Assembly (NCBI GenBank): GCA_023548195.1
Contig: JAJHZJ010000311.1
Span: forward strand, 2,743,836 to 2,807,835
DNA: 64,000 nucleotides
From: Bettongia penicillata ogilbyi
Lineage: Eukaryota; Chordata; Mammalia; Diprotodontia; Potoroidae
Direction: 5' to 3'
The notes under the pieces are model-generated. The model was not told the DNA's origin. It worked only from the letters and a program-made list of their open reading frames with translations, and did not search any database. A program made the position numbers and the translations under genes. Positions 1-12,182 of this stretch are shown here, piece by piece (position 1 is the stretch's first letter; the number at the start of each line of letters is the position of its first letter).

Positions 1-1047
1 ATGTTCCTTCCTCCCATCATTTCTGATAAGGAATTACAATGCTTGCCATCAGGGAAAGATGTGGGGGTCAGGGCCTCTGTATCCCAGACATCCCAGGTGG
101 ATGTCTGGTGGGCTCAGGCCGTGGAAGAGCTCAAAAAGGATTTTGAAAATCAAGTTAGACAGGTGGAGGAAAAACTGGGAAGAGAAATGAGAGAGATGCA
201 AGAAAAGCATGAAAAACAGGTCAATACCTTGCTAAAGGAGACCCAAAAAAAATGCTGAAGAAAATAACACCTTGAAAAATAGGCTAACTCAATTGGCAAA
301 AGAGGTTCAAAAGGCCAATGAGGAAAAGAATGCTTGCAAAAGCAAAATTAGCCAAATGGAAAAAGAGGTTCAAAAGCTCACTGAAGAAAATAGTTCTCTC
401 AAGATTAGAATGGAACAGATGGAGTCTAATGACTTTCTGAGAGACCAAGAAATCATAAAACAAAACCAAAAGAATGAAAAAATGGAAGAGAATGTGAAAT
501 ATCTCATGGGAAAAACACCTGACCTGGAAAATAGATCCAGGAGAGACAATTTAAAAATTATGGGACTACCTGAAAGCCATGATCAAAAAAGAGCCTAGAC
601 ATCATCTTTCATGAAATTATCAAGGAAAACTGCCCTGAGATTCTAGAATCAGAGGGCAAAATAAGTATTCAAGGAATCCACCAATCACCACCTGAAAGAG
701 ATCCAAAAAGAGAAACTCCTAGGAACATTGTGGCCAAATTCCAGAACTCCCAGCTCAAGGAGAAAATCTTGCAAGCAGCTAGAAAGAAACAATTCCAGTA
801 TTGTGGAAATACAATCAGGATAACACAAGATCTAGCAGCTCCTACATTAAGGGATCGAAGGGCGTGGAATAGGATATTCCAGAAGTCAAAGGAACTAGGA
901 CTCAAACCAAGAATCACCTACCCAGCTAAACTGAGTATAATACTTCAGGGGAAAATATGGTCTTTCAATGAAACAGAGGACTTTCAATCATTCTTGATGA
1001 AAAGACCAGAGCTGAAAAAAAAATTTGACTTTCAAACACAAGAATGA
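1..1047 (+). pseudogene. LINE-1 ORF1p-like RNA-binding protein, frameshifted
   Basis: L1 ORF1 protein is a trimeric RNA-binding nucleic-acid chaperone. The piece at 1-258 and the next frame (272-598) are rich in Lys/Glu/Gln with heptad spacing, as in the ORF1p coiled coil. They are followed by a motif at about 529-580 (RSRRDNLKIMGLPES) typical of the RRM domain. The third piece (about 600-1047) carries the C-terminal domain signature around 730-960 (RNIVAKFQN... ITYPAKLSIILQG...). Two frameshifts break the frame: one in an A8 run near 245-252 and one in an A6 run near 584-590. The copy is therefore non-functional. The start of ORF1 may lie upstream of the window. Confidence 0.85.
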
Positions 1048-1181
1048 GAAGAAGCATGAAATAGTAAACAGCAAAGGGATGTCATAAGGGACTTACCAAA
1101 GGTGAGCTGTTTACATTCCTACATGGAAAGACAATATTTGTAACTCTTAAAAAGTTTTAGTATCTGGGTAGTTGATGGGAC

Positions 1182-1265
1182 CACACACAGATGTACACAC
1201 ACACACGCACACACACACGTACATGCGTGCATGCACACACACATACACACATGCACGCACACACA
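1182..1265. repeat. (CA)n microsatellite, impure
   Basis: CA dinucleotides interrupted by GC and GT, inside the 3' part of the HAL1-like element. Confidence 0.9.
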
Positions 1266-2106
1266 GAGACAGAGAGCACAGAGTGAATTGAATAGGATGG
1301 GACCATATCTTAAAAGAAATTAAGGTAAATGGTGAGAGAGAAATGTAGTGGGAGGAGAGAGGGTGAAAGGGAATGGGGTAAATTATATCTCATTTAAGAG
1401 GCAAGCAGGAGACATTTTAGTGGAGGGAAAAAGAGGAGAGCTGAGAAAAAAACATGAAGTTTACCCTCATCACATTCGACTAAAGGAAGGAGTAAAATGC
1501 ACACTCATTTTGGTATGAAAACCTATCTTACAGTACAGGAAAGTGGGGGAGAAGGAGATAAGCAGGGAGGGAGGGATGATGGAAGGGAAGGCAATGGGAG
1601 AAGGGAACAATTTGAAGTCAACACTCGGGGAGGGACAGGATCAAAAGACAGAATAGAAACAATGGGGGGGCAGAATAGGATGGAGGGAAATACAGTTAGT
1701 CTTACACAACACGACTGTTATCAAAGTCATTTGCAAAACTACACAGATATGGCCTATATTGAATTACCTGCCTTCCCAAAGGGAATGGGTGGGGAGGGAG
1801 GGATGGGGAGAATTTGAAACTCAAAGTTTTAGGAACAACTGTTGAGTATTGTTGTTGCTACTAGGAAATAAGAAATACAGTTAGTGGGGAATAGAAAGTC
1901 ATCTGGCCCTACAGGACAAAAGAGAAGATGTGGACAAGAGAAGGGAGGGATGATAGAAGAGAGGGCAGATTGGTGATAGGGAAAATTAGAATGCTTGGGT
2001 TATTGGGGTGGGGGGAGGGGATAAATGGGGAGAAAATTTGGAACCCAAAATTTTGTGAAAATGAATGTAAAAAGTTAAATAAATAAATTTATATTAAAAA
2101 AAAAAC

Positions 2107-2890
2107 ACCCCCCTCCCTTCTCTTGGCATGCAGGGGGAACAAAGTCCTGTTTGCCCACAGTATAGGCTCCATGAAGTGGGTGTGAAGACTACCTTCTCTG
2201 TCCCTCACTTGGACCCTGTGGCTCCAAGAAATGAATTTGGGGTTGAATCTGTTTCCCTTTCAGGCCTAGCTGTAGGTAGTGGAACCCTTGGCTCTGGGAG
2301 CTAGAGCTATGGCCAACTGAGAGGCAGGTTTCCAGGGTGGATGTTGCAATCAGCCCAGCAGTGAAGCCCTGAGAGGCCAGTGTATCCTGGTCTTGAGCCC
2401 AAGGACAGCTTTGGACAGAACTTGGTGGGAGAAAGTTATGTAGTAACTGAGCTCAGCTGTGAACCTAATCTCTTTCCTCCCTAGAAACTGAGATGGCATG
2501 ATGTGGAGATTGTGCCTCTCATGTATTGGGAGGATATTTGTATGTTTGTCCAGATTTGTAAGTTTATTGTAACTTTGGAAGTAAATATTTCTTTGTAAAA
2601 GTGTATCCATTAAATGATTAAATGAAACTGTGGTGACTCTTAAAACCGGGAAAACACAATCTGTGGGGGCTGGAGCCAGTGACAGAGAGAACACTGCCCC
2701 ATATCCCCATGAAGGGTACCAGAGGATCTTGGGGTAGGGATGAAATGTAGCATACATGGTCTTTTGGCATTGTGGTCCAGAATAATTATATACCTCCTTA
2801 TAGACATATTGTATTCCACCTTGCATTAGAGCTACTTGCTTATGTGTCTCCACCTCCAGCTACTCCTCAAATTAGACCTAAGGCAGGACT
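2107..2890. other. Intergenic, no gene recognised
   Basis: No coding region is supported. The stretch at about 2480-2700 is A/T-rich and could be an old LTR or other repeat, but I cannot name it. Confidence 0.5.
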
Positions 2891-2894
2891 TTTG

Positions 2895-3345
2895 TTAATA
2901 GTCTTTAGTCAATTAACATTTATTAAGTGCCTTCTATGTGCCAGGCACTGTGCTAAGCAGGAAGGATACAAATATGAAAAAGAAAACCAATTCCTGTCCT
3001 CAAGGAGCTTACAAATAGGGGAAGACACAAAAAAGGGATCTGAAAAGGGAGGAGGTAAGATTAGGGGGGGTGGGAAGTGAGGTACAGGTGTGAGAGTATG
3101 GTTGTTGTATCCTTTTGGTCATGTCTCACTCTCCATGATCCCATTTGGGGTTTTCTTGGCAAAGATGCTGAAGTGGTTTACCATTTCCTTTTCCTGCTCA
3201 TTTTACAGATGAGGAAACTGAGGCAATCAGGGTTAAGTGATTTGCCCAGGGTCACACAGCTAAGTACCTGAGACTGAATTTGAACTCAAGTCTTCCTGAC
3301 TCCAGGGCTGGCATTCTTATCCATTCTATCTAGCTTCCTGGGGGT
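2895..3345 (-). mobile_element. Two SINEs, minus strand
   Basis: 2895-3015 has the MIR-type tail (ATTTATTAAGTGCCTTCTA, then GCCAGGCACTGTGCTAAG). 3103-3345 is a marsupial tRNA/CORE-SINE copy with the marker TTTTCTTGGCAAAGAT at about 3152, then GAGGAAACTGAGGCAATCAG and GGTCACACAGCTAAG. The same SINE type recurs at 19.1, 32.0, 42.3, 47.6, 50.3 and 57.5 kb on this strand, and at 30.3, 38.8 and 48.1 kb on the other. Confidence 0.85.
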
Positions 3346-3349
3346 ATGG

Positions 3350-4465
3350 TAGAGAAGTTAAAGATATCCCAAAAGAATGCAGCCAGGTGAGAAATGAGAT
3401 GTCTGTCCCATGCCCTCTCCTTAAATGGAGGAGTTCATAGCTCCACCCTCTGATCAAAGGGCCAGAAAGTACTGATGAGGTCTGAGGAACAAGGTGGATC
3501 TAATCTAACAAGAGGAGATTTCTCAATGATGAGTTTACTGGGGGAGAAACCAAAGAAAGGCAAAATAACCATAATGTGCGGGAAATGAGGAGATGTCTAA
3601 TTTTCTTATCATTGTGGCCCCCCCTTCCAGTACTTACCATAAGGCCTTGTACAGAGTAGGCATTCAATAAGTACTTATGAAATTGAATTGAATTTATCTT
3701 GGTTCTGATGTACTTCTTAGGAGACACCCCTGAATTTATAAGGTTTTACCTTATTAAACATAAGAAGGAGGGAGATCACAGCTCTTGTACTGAGAACAGA
3801 GTTGATCCATGGGAGGGGAATGGAAAACCAGATTGGCCATGGAACAGCAATATAAGGCCCCAGTGAGAGAATTAGGGACTCTGTCTCCCTGAGGAGGCTG
3901 AGAGACAAGATCAGGGAAGAGAAAGAAGTAGACTTTATTGGAAAGAGCTCTAAACTAGGAAGATATGGGTGCTACTTAATCCCACACTGGGACATCTTTC
4001 CACTATTGAGCTTTAGTTCCTCATCTGTAAAATGAGGGATTTGGACTGGATATAGACTATAATAACCCAAAGAGACTATTTAGTCCAATTCTTTATAGTA
4101 ACATCCAGCAATAACATCTTGTGATTCTGAGAAAGGGCCTACAGTCTCCTATTCCTCTTAATAGGCTATAAAGAAATGACTTACAATAGATGGGTACTGG
4201 AGGTGTATTTCTACTACTCCTGGTGGTCTGGATGTTAGCCACAGCCTTTAAACTGCAGAGTAACCTTTAAAAATAGGTCTTGGGATTGTTAGTTCTGCAC
4301 TATTGCCTCCAGTGATAGATAGGAATAAATTTAACTCTGTCCTTTCTTCTTCCCTGAGAAAGGAGACAAGATTATCAATTCACTTTCCATTTGGAAAAAT
4401 AGAATTCTAAAAGCCTCTAGTTGGGACCTCTTAGAGGTCATTTAGTCCAACCCATACCTGTTCTA
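3350..4465. other. Intergenic, no gene recognised
   Basis: Apart from a short SINE tail at about 3655-3690 (CATTCAATAAGTACTTATG), no feature is recognised. Short open frames here lack coding character. Confidence 0.5.
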
Positions 4466-4469
4466 AAGT

Positions 4470-4665
4470 AGAGTTTCTTAGCATCTAATCCATAAAGTAA
4501 AAAAAAAATTTTAACTGTATTTTGATATAATTGGTTTCCTTTATAATCCTATGCCTTTTATTTTATGCACTTGAGAACATTATTCTGAGAAGGGGCCCTT
4601 AGGCTTCTCCAGACTGAGAGTTAACCATGACATTAAAAAAAAAAAGGTCAAGAACCTTTTTATGG
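4470..4665 (+). mobile_element. hAT-type non-autonomous DNA transposon remnant
   Basis: Matches a dispersed element whose intact ends read roughly CAGGGGTTCTTAACC. The marker is the central segment near 4525-4600 (TTGGTTTCCTTTATAATCCT, then TTATTTTATGCA), and it ends with a GGCTTCTCCAGACTG-like block and AAAAAGGTCAAGAACC at about 4645-4660. Related copies occur at 12.97, 18.47 and, inverted, 47.4 kb. Confidence 0.6.
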
Positions 4666-5620
4666 TATGTATTCTTAACAAGTGGTCACGTTGTCACTGA
4701 CCAAAGCATTCCAGTGACAGGGAGTTCATTGTCTCATAAGGAAGCCTAATCCATTGCTGGAGATTCACATCACAGAATCTCAAAGAAGGAAAGGATTGTG
4801 GTGACCATCTAGAATCTAAATGGCTATCATTATGAATCCAGTGTGTTGAGCCCTGTCCTGAGCAGTGTTGAGGCATCTACAGAAGGAAAATGTTCTCTGG
4901 ACTTGAGGCTTTCTGTTGAAGCACACACTATTTTTAGAACTTCCTAAGAGGAGCTCCTTTAGCTGGGCAGTTTCCCTCAACATCCTGACCAGATTTCATG
5001 ATGTGACTGTGGAACTGTTTGATTTTCTGGAGAGTTCTTCCTAGGGCTTCCATGAAAAAACTTATGGACTCAAGGGAAGAGGCCTAGCACAAAAGAAGAG
5101 CTTCTCTTTGCCCAGGGGAGGAATGTCTCTCCTCAGAAAAAATTAAACCCATCCCAATAGTGTCAGGGAGACTACTGGACTGAGAATGGAAGGACTCTAT
5201 GACTGCTATTATTTGTCCCGTGAGAAGTTCATAAAATGTTGGATTTCCATCTGACCCCTCAGGCCTCAGGACACATGCCTATGACTTTTTGGCATAGTCA
5301 TACAGGAGGGGTAGAAGGTGAGGGAGCTTCACACACCTTTCTCTGCTCACACAAAGTCCACTGCTCACTCAGGGGGATGAAATAGAACTTTGTGATGGGG
5401 TGGAGAACAGCCATCAAAGGCTAACAAGCTGGGACAAGCCCTGGGAGTGATGAGAGCATGAAAGCTGCTTTCTTCTCACAGCTCAGCCTCCCTACCTCCC
5501 CCCGCCACCCCATTCTCCCATCATGCCTGCTTCTGCCTTCCCCTCCTCCCTCCCTCTTTCTTCTCCTGGCTTCTCTTCCTTATCCTTTTTCCTCCACATT
5601 GGGGTGCTCTTTCTTAGTTT

Positions 5621-5910
5621 GACTCTCCAGTTTCATACTATCTCCACTTCTCTCCCCAGTGCCTAGTACAGTGCTGGTGACTCTCCAGTTTCATACTATC
5701 TCCACTTCTCTCCCCAGTGCCTAGTACAGTGCTGGTGACTCTCCAGTTTCATACTATCTCCACTTCTCTCCCCAGTGCCCAGTACAGTGCTGGTGACTCT
5801 CCAGTTTCATACTATCTCCACTTCTCTCCCCAGTGCCCAGTACAGTGCTGGTGACTCTCCAGTTTCATACTATCTCCACTTCTCTCCCCAGTGCCTAGTA
5901 CAGTGCTGGC
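5621..5910. repeat. 58-bp tandem repeat, five copies
   Basis: Units begin at 5621, 5679, 5737, 5795 and 5853, each with GACTCTCCAGTTTCATACTA and ending CAGTACAGTGCTGGT or TAGTACAGTGCTGGT. Units 1, 2 and 5 read GCCTAGTAC; units 3 and 4 read GCCCAGTAC. Otherwise the copies look identical, which implies recent expansion. The last unit runs into a SINE tail (GTGCTGGCACATAGT...AAATGTTTATTGA), so part of the unit comes from a SINE end. Confidence 0.95.
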
Positions 5911-6975
5911 ACATAGTGGTCACTTTATAAATGTTTATTGATGGATTATTTCTCTCCTTTTCCCTTTTTTCCTTTCTCCAGACCTCCACTTTCCCATTTT
6001 GCAGATAATGAAACTGAATCCTAGAGAGGTTAAGTGATCTGCCTATCATAAGATAGCTGGCAAGTGTCTGAGCCATAACTTGAATTCAGATTTCCTGACT
6101 CTATAGTTCTCTAATCATTTCACCCTATTGCCATCACCACCATCACTGTTACCACCAGCACCACCTTTATCACTACCACTACCATTACCATCAACTTCTT
6201 GATCACCACCATCAGACTTATCCTTGGATAAGGGTGTTTGGCCAGAGCAAATCACATTATGATTGATGTAAAGAAATGACTTTAGGTAGGAATCGATCAG
6301 TGAATGAACATTTATTAAGCACCTGCTATATGCCAACGCTGTGCTAAGTTCTGGATTTACAAAAAAGAGACAGAAGACAGTCCTTGCTCTCAGGTTGATT
6401 ACAGTCTTATGGGAAAGACAACATGCAAACTAAAGCTACATACAAGATAAATAGAAAATAATTAGAAAAGGGAAGGCACCAGAGTTAAGAGGAATCGGGA
6501 AAGGCTCCCAGTAAAAGATGGGAAAAAAGAAGCTAGACTTATGTTAGTTTCCTCATGGGATGTCCAAGGAAGTGCTTAAGGAAAGCTCTTGGATGATGAT
6601 GGGAAAGTCTGAGGCATCCTTTGCTTAGGAGATTGGAGTTTCAGCAACAACTACTGAATAAACTGAATTAGGCTGAATAAACAGCAGCTCAAGAAGGCAA
6701 CAGATAATAAATAATCAATAAACATTTATTACATGCCTACTATGTGCCAGGCACTATGCTAAGCAGTTTTTACAAATATTATCTCATTTGATCCTGGCAG
6801 CAACCATGGGAAGCAGGTGTGTTATTATTATCTTCAGTATACAAATGAGGAAACTGAGGCAGATGGAAATTAAGTGACTTTCCCAGGGTCACACAGCTAG
6901 TGAGTGCCCGAGGATGGATTTGATCTCAAATCTTCCTGATTCCAGCCCAAATGCTCTCTCTGCTGCTTCACCTAG
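5900..6975 (-). mobile_element. SINE cluster, minus strand
   Basis: Three MIR/CORE-SINE-type pieces: about 5900-6110 (GCAGATAATGAAACTGAATC), 6290-6440 (AACATTTATTAAGCACCTG, CTGTGCTAAG) and 6705-6975 (GCCAGGCACTATGCTAAGCA, then GAGGAAACTGAGGCAGATG and GGGTCACACAGCTAG). A short run of imperfect CAC/ATC trinucleotides lies at 6128-6215. Confidence 0.8.
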
Positions 6976-6979
6976 AAGC

Positions 6980-8585
6980 TTAGGTGGGCTTGCAACTGTT
7001 CCCCAGACTCAGTGATATCATTTCTTTATACTTTCTTCTAGGTCTCATTCCTGATAGTCATATCCAGGTGAAATTTGAAAGACAGCGACAGCCCTAAAGA
7101 ACAAAGCAAGCCATACCTGGAAAATGGATGGCTTGGAGAGGCCAGAGGGGCAAGAGTTCTGTTGGATTTTAGCAATTTGGGTGGTGGTGATGGTGGATAT
7201 ATGTATATGAGCTCTGTAACCTATTTAAAAATACTGGCTGACAGCTCTACCTCCTGTTACCTTCTCACCTTGTATCCTCAGTGTTCAGCAACATGGTAGG
7301 CCTTATATACATGTTTATTGGCCAGCTTCTTTTCTCTCAGTTGTCACCCTGAGTCACTGTTTATCCAGCCTGTAGCTGCAGAAGCCTATGCACTACTAAT
7401 CCTCCAAGCAAAGGGCTGCTCAGACCAATGTTACCATCCCCATCATCGTCCAAGAACTTTCCTTACACGCTCTGCTTGACATGCCAAGAAGAAACATGAC
7501 CTAGGTAGGAAGGAAATTGTTCTTACTGGTAGACCTGAGCCTAAGCCTCTGTCTCTTTCTGCCTTAACTGATCCTCATTCATTTCTGCCACAAGACTTTT
7601 AGAGGATGGCCTCTTTCCTAACTCTCTAACAGTGCCATCAGGCTGCTTTGTTTCCAGGAGACTCAAAATCCTCAGAATTCTCCTGACTTAAAAACTTTCT
7701 TTCCCTGCTGTGTCAAAGGGAGGGAAATTGGGTTTTTCAAAAGGACGTTATTAGCTACCAAGAGAAAGAAAGTACAAATTAAGCAATCTTACAGAGCTTA
7801 GTAATCTTATCATAAAATATCTGTTATCTAGCTATAGAGGCTGTCGCAACTTCCTGAGCTAGCTAGGCCAACCCCCCAACTCCCTCTTCTCTATCCTTAG
7901 CCTGCTCTCTGGTCAGCCACCATGCTACCTAGGAGGAAAGACTCTATATGTTCTCTCCCTGGCTTTCACTCACTCTAAATTCATATTCCAACTCAAAACT
8001 GGTGTCCCTTTCTGGCATTTCCTTCTCTTTTCAGGGTCAGCACTCAACCTGTCAGTTCTAAGGCAAAAATAATTCCCTTAATAATAACTAATAATTGTAG
8101 TGTGTATATTGAACTGCTTACATATAATATCTGTCCTCTGAGAAGTTATAGTCTTAGACATAGAAATAAGGATGTGCAGAAAGTACACTAGAAAGAAGAA
8201 ATCTGTCCATGGACAAGGAAGGAGATTGTCAATCTATCAATCAACCAGAACCTACTTAAAATGTGCCAGATACTCTGTTGGAAACTGGGGATAAAAACAC
8301 AAAAGCATGAGGGTCCATGACCTCAAGAAGCTTGCCCTGGCATTTGTGAATTTTGGGGGGTCACCAGTGTCTATGGTTGAATTATTCTGACTTTGAAAGT
8401 GATGAAAAACACTTGTCCTTTCTTCCTTGTCTCCTTCCTTTGTTTAAAGGAAAGAAGAAGTGAGATAACAGATGATTAGGTAGGGATGTGACTGGATACG
8501 CCTCAAAAAACCCAAACAGATCAGAATACTTTTCTATCACAGGCTTCTTAATTGTCTGATGGTGACTTAGAAATTACAGAATAAA
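6980..8585. other. Intergenic, no gene recognised
   Basis: Largely unique-looking A/T-rich sequence. A weak SINE tail is at about 8235-8340. No exon, RNA gene or regulatory site can be supported. Confidence 0.5.
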
Positions 8586-8589
8586 TAAT

Positions 8590-8850
8590 AATTACAACTA
8601 GTGTTTATATAAATCTTTGAGATTTACAAAGCTCTTTAGCATGTTTTACCCAAATTTATCCTCATAGCAACCTTAGGAGGTAGGGGTTATTGGGATTCCC
8701 ATTTTACAGATAAGGAAACAGAAGCAGGCAGAAGTTAACTGACTTGCAAGGCTCACATGGCCAGTAGGTATCTGACGCAGGATTTGAAGTCAAATCTTCT
8801 GGATTCCAGACCCAGCCCTCCATCTGCTCAGTCACCTAGCTGCCTAAGTA
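8590..8850 (-). mobile_element. MIR-type SINE
   Basis: Markers are TTTACAAAGCTCTTTAGCA at about 8622, CCATTTTACAGATAAGGAAA at 8699 and ACCTAGCTGCCTAAG at 8834. Confidence 0.8.
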
Positions 8851-8854
8851 GTTT

Positions 8855-9536
8855 AAGCCAGAGTGTGCAGGCAAGCCAATCCCAAATTGGTATTTTAAAA
8901 CAGAAAATGCCACCATCTTTTGAGAGTGACCCAAATACTATGTTTGGATATTCAGTTTCAGAGAGGATCATGGGTCAAGTTAAGCCCAGGGGACTGACTA
9001 AATGAGAAATTTCTGACACCACCCAAACTTCATAGTCTTATTACATACTCATTTATGATGAACTGCTCCTGGTGTATTAGTGTTGAAGTTATATATTATA
9101 TATTCTCTTTGTTCCTTGCAAATACATGTTAGAAAGTGCTCTTTTGTGGTCAGGAGTTGTGTAGCTACAGGGGAAAGAGAAAAACAGAGGCAGATAGTGG
9201 AAATGGGCACCCGAATACAGTGGTAGCGGTGGTGGGGGTGGGTGAGTAAGTGGTTAGGGTGCAGCAGGTCTCTGAATTCAGGGAACCAAGCCAATATTCT
9301 GTGCCCGGGAAAGTACAGTGCTCTCCCACCTAGGTGTGAAGTTTAGAATGGAGTGATGAGCTCTAATTGAGAAAACCTCTTAGTTAAACTTCATGTCTCT
9401 CTCAGCACAATGTTTGGCACACAGTAGGTACTTAAGAAGAATTTTTTGAAATGAACTAAAATGGATTAGTGAGACCTAAGGCTCAGGCCTTGTTAAAGAG
9501 GGCATTAGGGGGAAGAAGGTAGGGGAATTCGTGTGT

Positions 9537-9575
<39 letters not shown>

Positions 9576-10540
9576 ACATGGGAGAGAGAACTTGTGCTGG
9601 TTACAAACCATAAAAAGAGTATATAAAAGTTACCAACTCCCTCTATAATCAAGGCTTTCTAACCTTCTGCCTTTGGACCTGGTGTTAGGTTAGTACTCAT
9701 AGCATCATTAATTTGGGCAAATCATTTAGCCCCATTGTCCGTGAGTTTCCTCCTCTGCTACAATGAGGGTGCTGGATTAAATGACCTCTGAAGTTTTGTT
9801 CAGGTTTAAATCTATGATCCTATAATTCTTTCCTTTAACACCATTTTGTTTCCTCCTTCACATTTTTCCAATTCTCAATCTCTCCTTTATCTTTCCCCCT
9901 ATTTCTTTCTTCCTCTCAATTGCCTCTTTTTTCATTGCTTTTTTCTGGCTTTGTCCTGACTATTCTTCGTCTTGATTCCTTAGCATTTGTCATGGCCCTC
10001 TCCTGTCGTGCTAATATCTTGTTCAGAGAATTGGGAGAAAGGCTTCCCTTCTGTTTGGGTGCTACCTTTTAGAAGGCAGGATCTTTGTCTAGGCTCATCT
10101 GTACTTGGCTTCCCTGAAGAGGCCAAGGAGAATTAATGACCAGCTCCCAGTCCAGAACCTGGGTTGGGGCCTGGTCCTTCTTCCTTGCATCCCCTCCCAC
10201 CCTTTCACTTTTTGGCCCTACTTGGCCTTCAGCTCTGGCTACTCCCCCATCTCCCAAACAGACTTACTTACCCCTCTCATTTTTGTCCAAGCACATAATG
10301 GGTACCTGGATCTGCCCTGGGTAGAGAGGGGAACACTGTTCTCCCTACTCATGTCCTGTTTTTGCTGGGCATTCATAGAGGTGTGTGTTGGAGGGACAGG
10401 GGAGCAGAGGTCATCAGGAAAGGAATGACACAGAATTAGGCACAACTCATGCTCTAGAGCCTAGGGCTGACACTATCTCCTCTCTCCCTTTGGTTTCTAA
10501 TCCTCAGGACTTGCAAGTTCCTGAGAGATCCACAGCCGAG
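8855..10540. other. Intergenic, no gene recognised
   Basis: Contains a (GT)n run at 9530-9573 and a decayed SINE at about 9690-9830. The overlapping short frames on both strands at 10069-10445 do not resemble a known protein and have no splice context. Confidence 0.5.
9530..9573. repeat. (GT)n microsatellite
   Basis: About 21 GT units with one AT interruption. Confidence 0.95.
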
Positions 10541-10544
10541 GTCA

Positions 10545-10790
10545 GGGATTAGACATTCATTTTCTGCTAACAATGATAGGGTGTCACCGCCTGCCTGCAA
10601 CATTCAGAGCTCTAGAGGAGGGTGCTGGCACCAACTTCTTGCCAAAGAGGCAGCTCCCTGCTAGTTGCTGGGCACAGCACAAGCCTCAGGCAGCTAGTGA
10701 GCTCAGCTGTCAAGAAGGGCCCCCGCTACATAAAACAAGGCGAGCCTAAGTGCCTCTCCCACACCGTTCATCTGCCTTTCTTTTCTGCTC
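10545..10790. promoter_or_regulatory. Repeat-free, GC-richer block; possible distal element
   Basis: A stretch without recognisable repeats and with higher G/C than its surroundings, about 10.5 kb upstream of the TRIM29 start. Such islands can be conserved enhancers, but no specific site is claimed. The call is inference only. Confidence 0.2.
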
Positions 10791-10794
10791 TCTC

Positions 10795-12180
10795 CTAGTT
10801 CTCCCTCCACCCCTTTGCCTTGCTTCCCCTCCCCCTTTGGCTTCCCTCACTGGTGCCTAAGGGTGGGAGACCAGGCAGATGACTAAGCTAGAGGTTGTCC
10901 CCCCTCACTCCATACCACATGAGTCACTTCTGGTGTCACTTGTCTCCTACCTTTCCCAGTAGTTTTACCTTTCAAGGAATTGCATCTGGTCTGAGCTAGC
11001 TAAGCAGAAGTCAATGAGTAGGCATGAGAGGTATAGGGATGGAGAAGGGATGGGGGCGGGGGTAGGACAGAGGGTGCAGGGCTCTTCTTAGAGTAAGATG
11101 GGGGACGGGTTAGATGGAAGGGTACCCTCATTGCCTTTCACCATCCCTTTCAAAGCCTGTATAGGTCCCACAATGTTTGGGTTTGGGGCTGGGATGAAGA
11201 ATGGGATAGGGTGTGGTTACATGTACTTCATGAAACAGATTTCCCAGTCAGAGAGTCTAGACCAATATCCCAGACATGGAAAGAATTTTTAGAGATGTAG
11301 ATGTAGATTTAGAGTTTGTAGATGGCCAGCAAGGTCTGAGATCAGTCCCTCAGTTGTTGTGTGAAAGAAAAAAGAATCCATTTTTGTTGGCTCCTGCCTC
11401 ACCATTCCACACGATTGGTTTCCTCCTTCTGCCCTGAGGAACGTATCTGCTAATTCCCTCCCTCCGTTGGGATAAGATAGAGGGTGCTGAGTGAAGATTC
11501 TCCGCCCCCAGGACAGCAGGGTATCTATCTGTTCAAGGATCTGTGGAGATGCCTATCTGGTATGCTTTCTTCTGGGCTGGATAGAGCTGTAGTGACTCAC
11601 TAAAAAGTAACCAGTGGCTCAGCCTACCCATATAATGCTGGAGTCAGCTTCTCTTCAGGGATCCCCACACGCAGCCTAGGCCATAGCCTCTGTGTGATAG
11701 TGTCTGTGTGTGTGTGTGTGGGGGGGTGGTACTTTGTTACCTCTGCTCTAATTCCTACTAATTCACCGACCCACTAGTTGTGATTTATAATCTATTTTTT
11801 CAGAGATTAGAAATTAGGCCTAATTGTTTTCCCAGCCCCTAGGGCAGGCCTGCTTCTCTGCCCTTACCTGTTCTCTCTGTTTTTGTCTTCTAAATCTTGA
11901 TGTCAGCTTTCCTCTTGTGCCTCACCCTAGGAAGACCTGTTTCCAGAATATGAAGGGAGGTGTTGGTGGTGTGAAACCCCAAGGGTTGTCTAGTAGATCT
12001 CATGGTCTCAAGTCAAAATATGAACCCAAGTCCCTTCAGAGAAGATAATTGTCTCAAAACCCTCTTGGGAGCAAGTCCTCATCTGTCTTTTGCTAAAACA
12101 TACATCCAGCTGCCTAGCCCAAATCCCTTCAGCTGTGATTCTAGGCCATCTTCTCTTACTTGCTCTTGGCCTAGTTACCC
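10795..12180. other. Intergenic, no gene recognised
   Basis: Pyrimidine-rich tracts near 10770-10850, and a short TG/G run at 11698-11727. Nothing else is recognised. Confidence 0.5.
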
Positions 12181-12182
12181 TA

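Larger units (their letters stand above)
1..2106 (+). mobile_element. HAL1-like (ORF1-only) LINE-1 element
   Basis: The left edge holds a LINE-1-type element in + orientation. A decayed ORF1 (1-1047) is followed directly by about 1 kb of G/A-rich 3' UTR with a CA microsatellite, ending in AATAAATAAA-like sequence and a short A-run at 2096-2106. No reverse transcriptase/endonuclease ORF2 lies between ORF1 and the tail. The final segment (about 2030-2060, AAAATTTGGAACC followed by AAAATTTTG) resembles the end of marsupial L1s; a related segment occurs on the minus strand near 46.48 kb. An ORF1 plus 3' UTR layout is the definition of HAL1 ('half-L1') elements, which rely on another element's ORF2 protein. 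An internally deleted L1 is the alternative. The 5' end lies outside the window. Confidence 0.75.

Noticed and set aside
5621..5910. Regular direct repeats resembling a CRISPR array
   Set aside because: The 58-bp units are contiguous with no unique spacers, and the setting is a vertebrate genome; it is a minisatellite.
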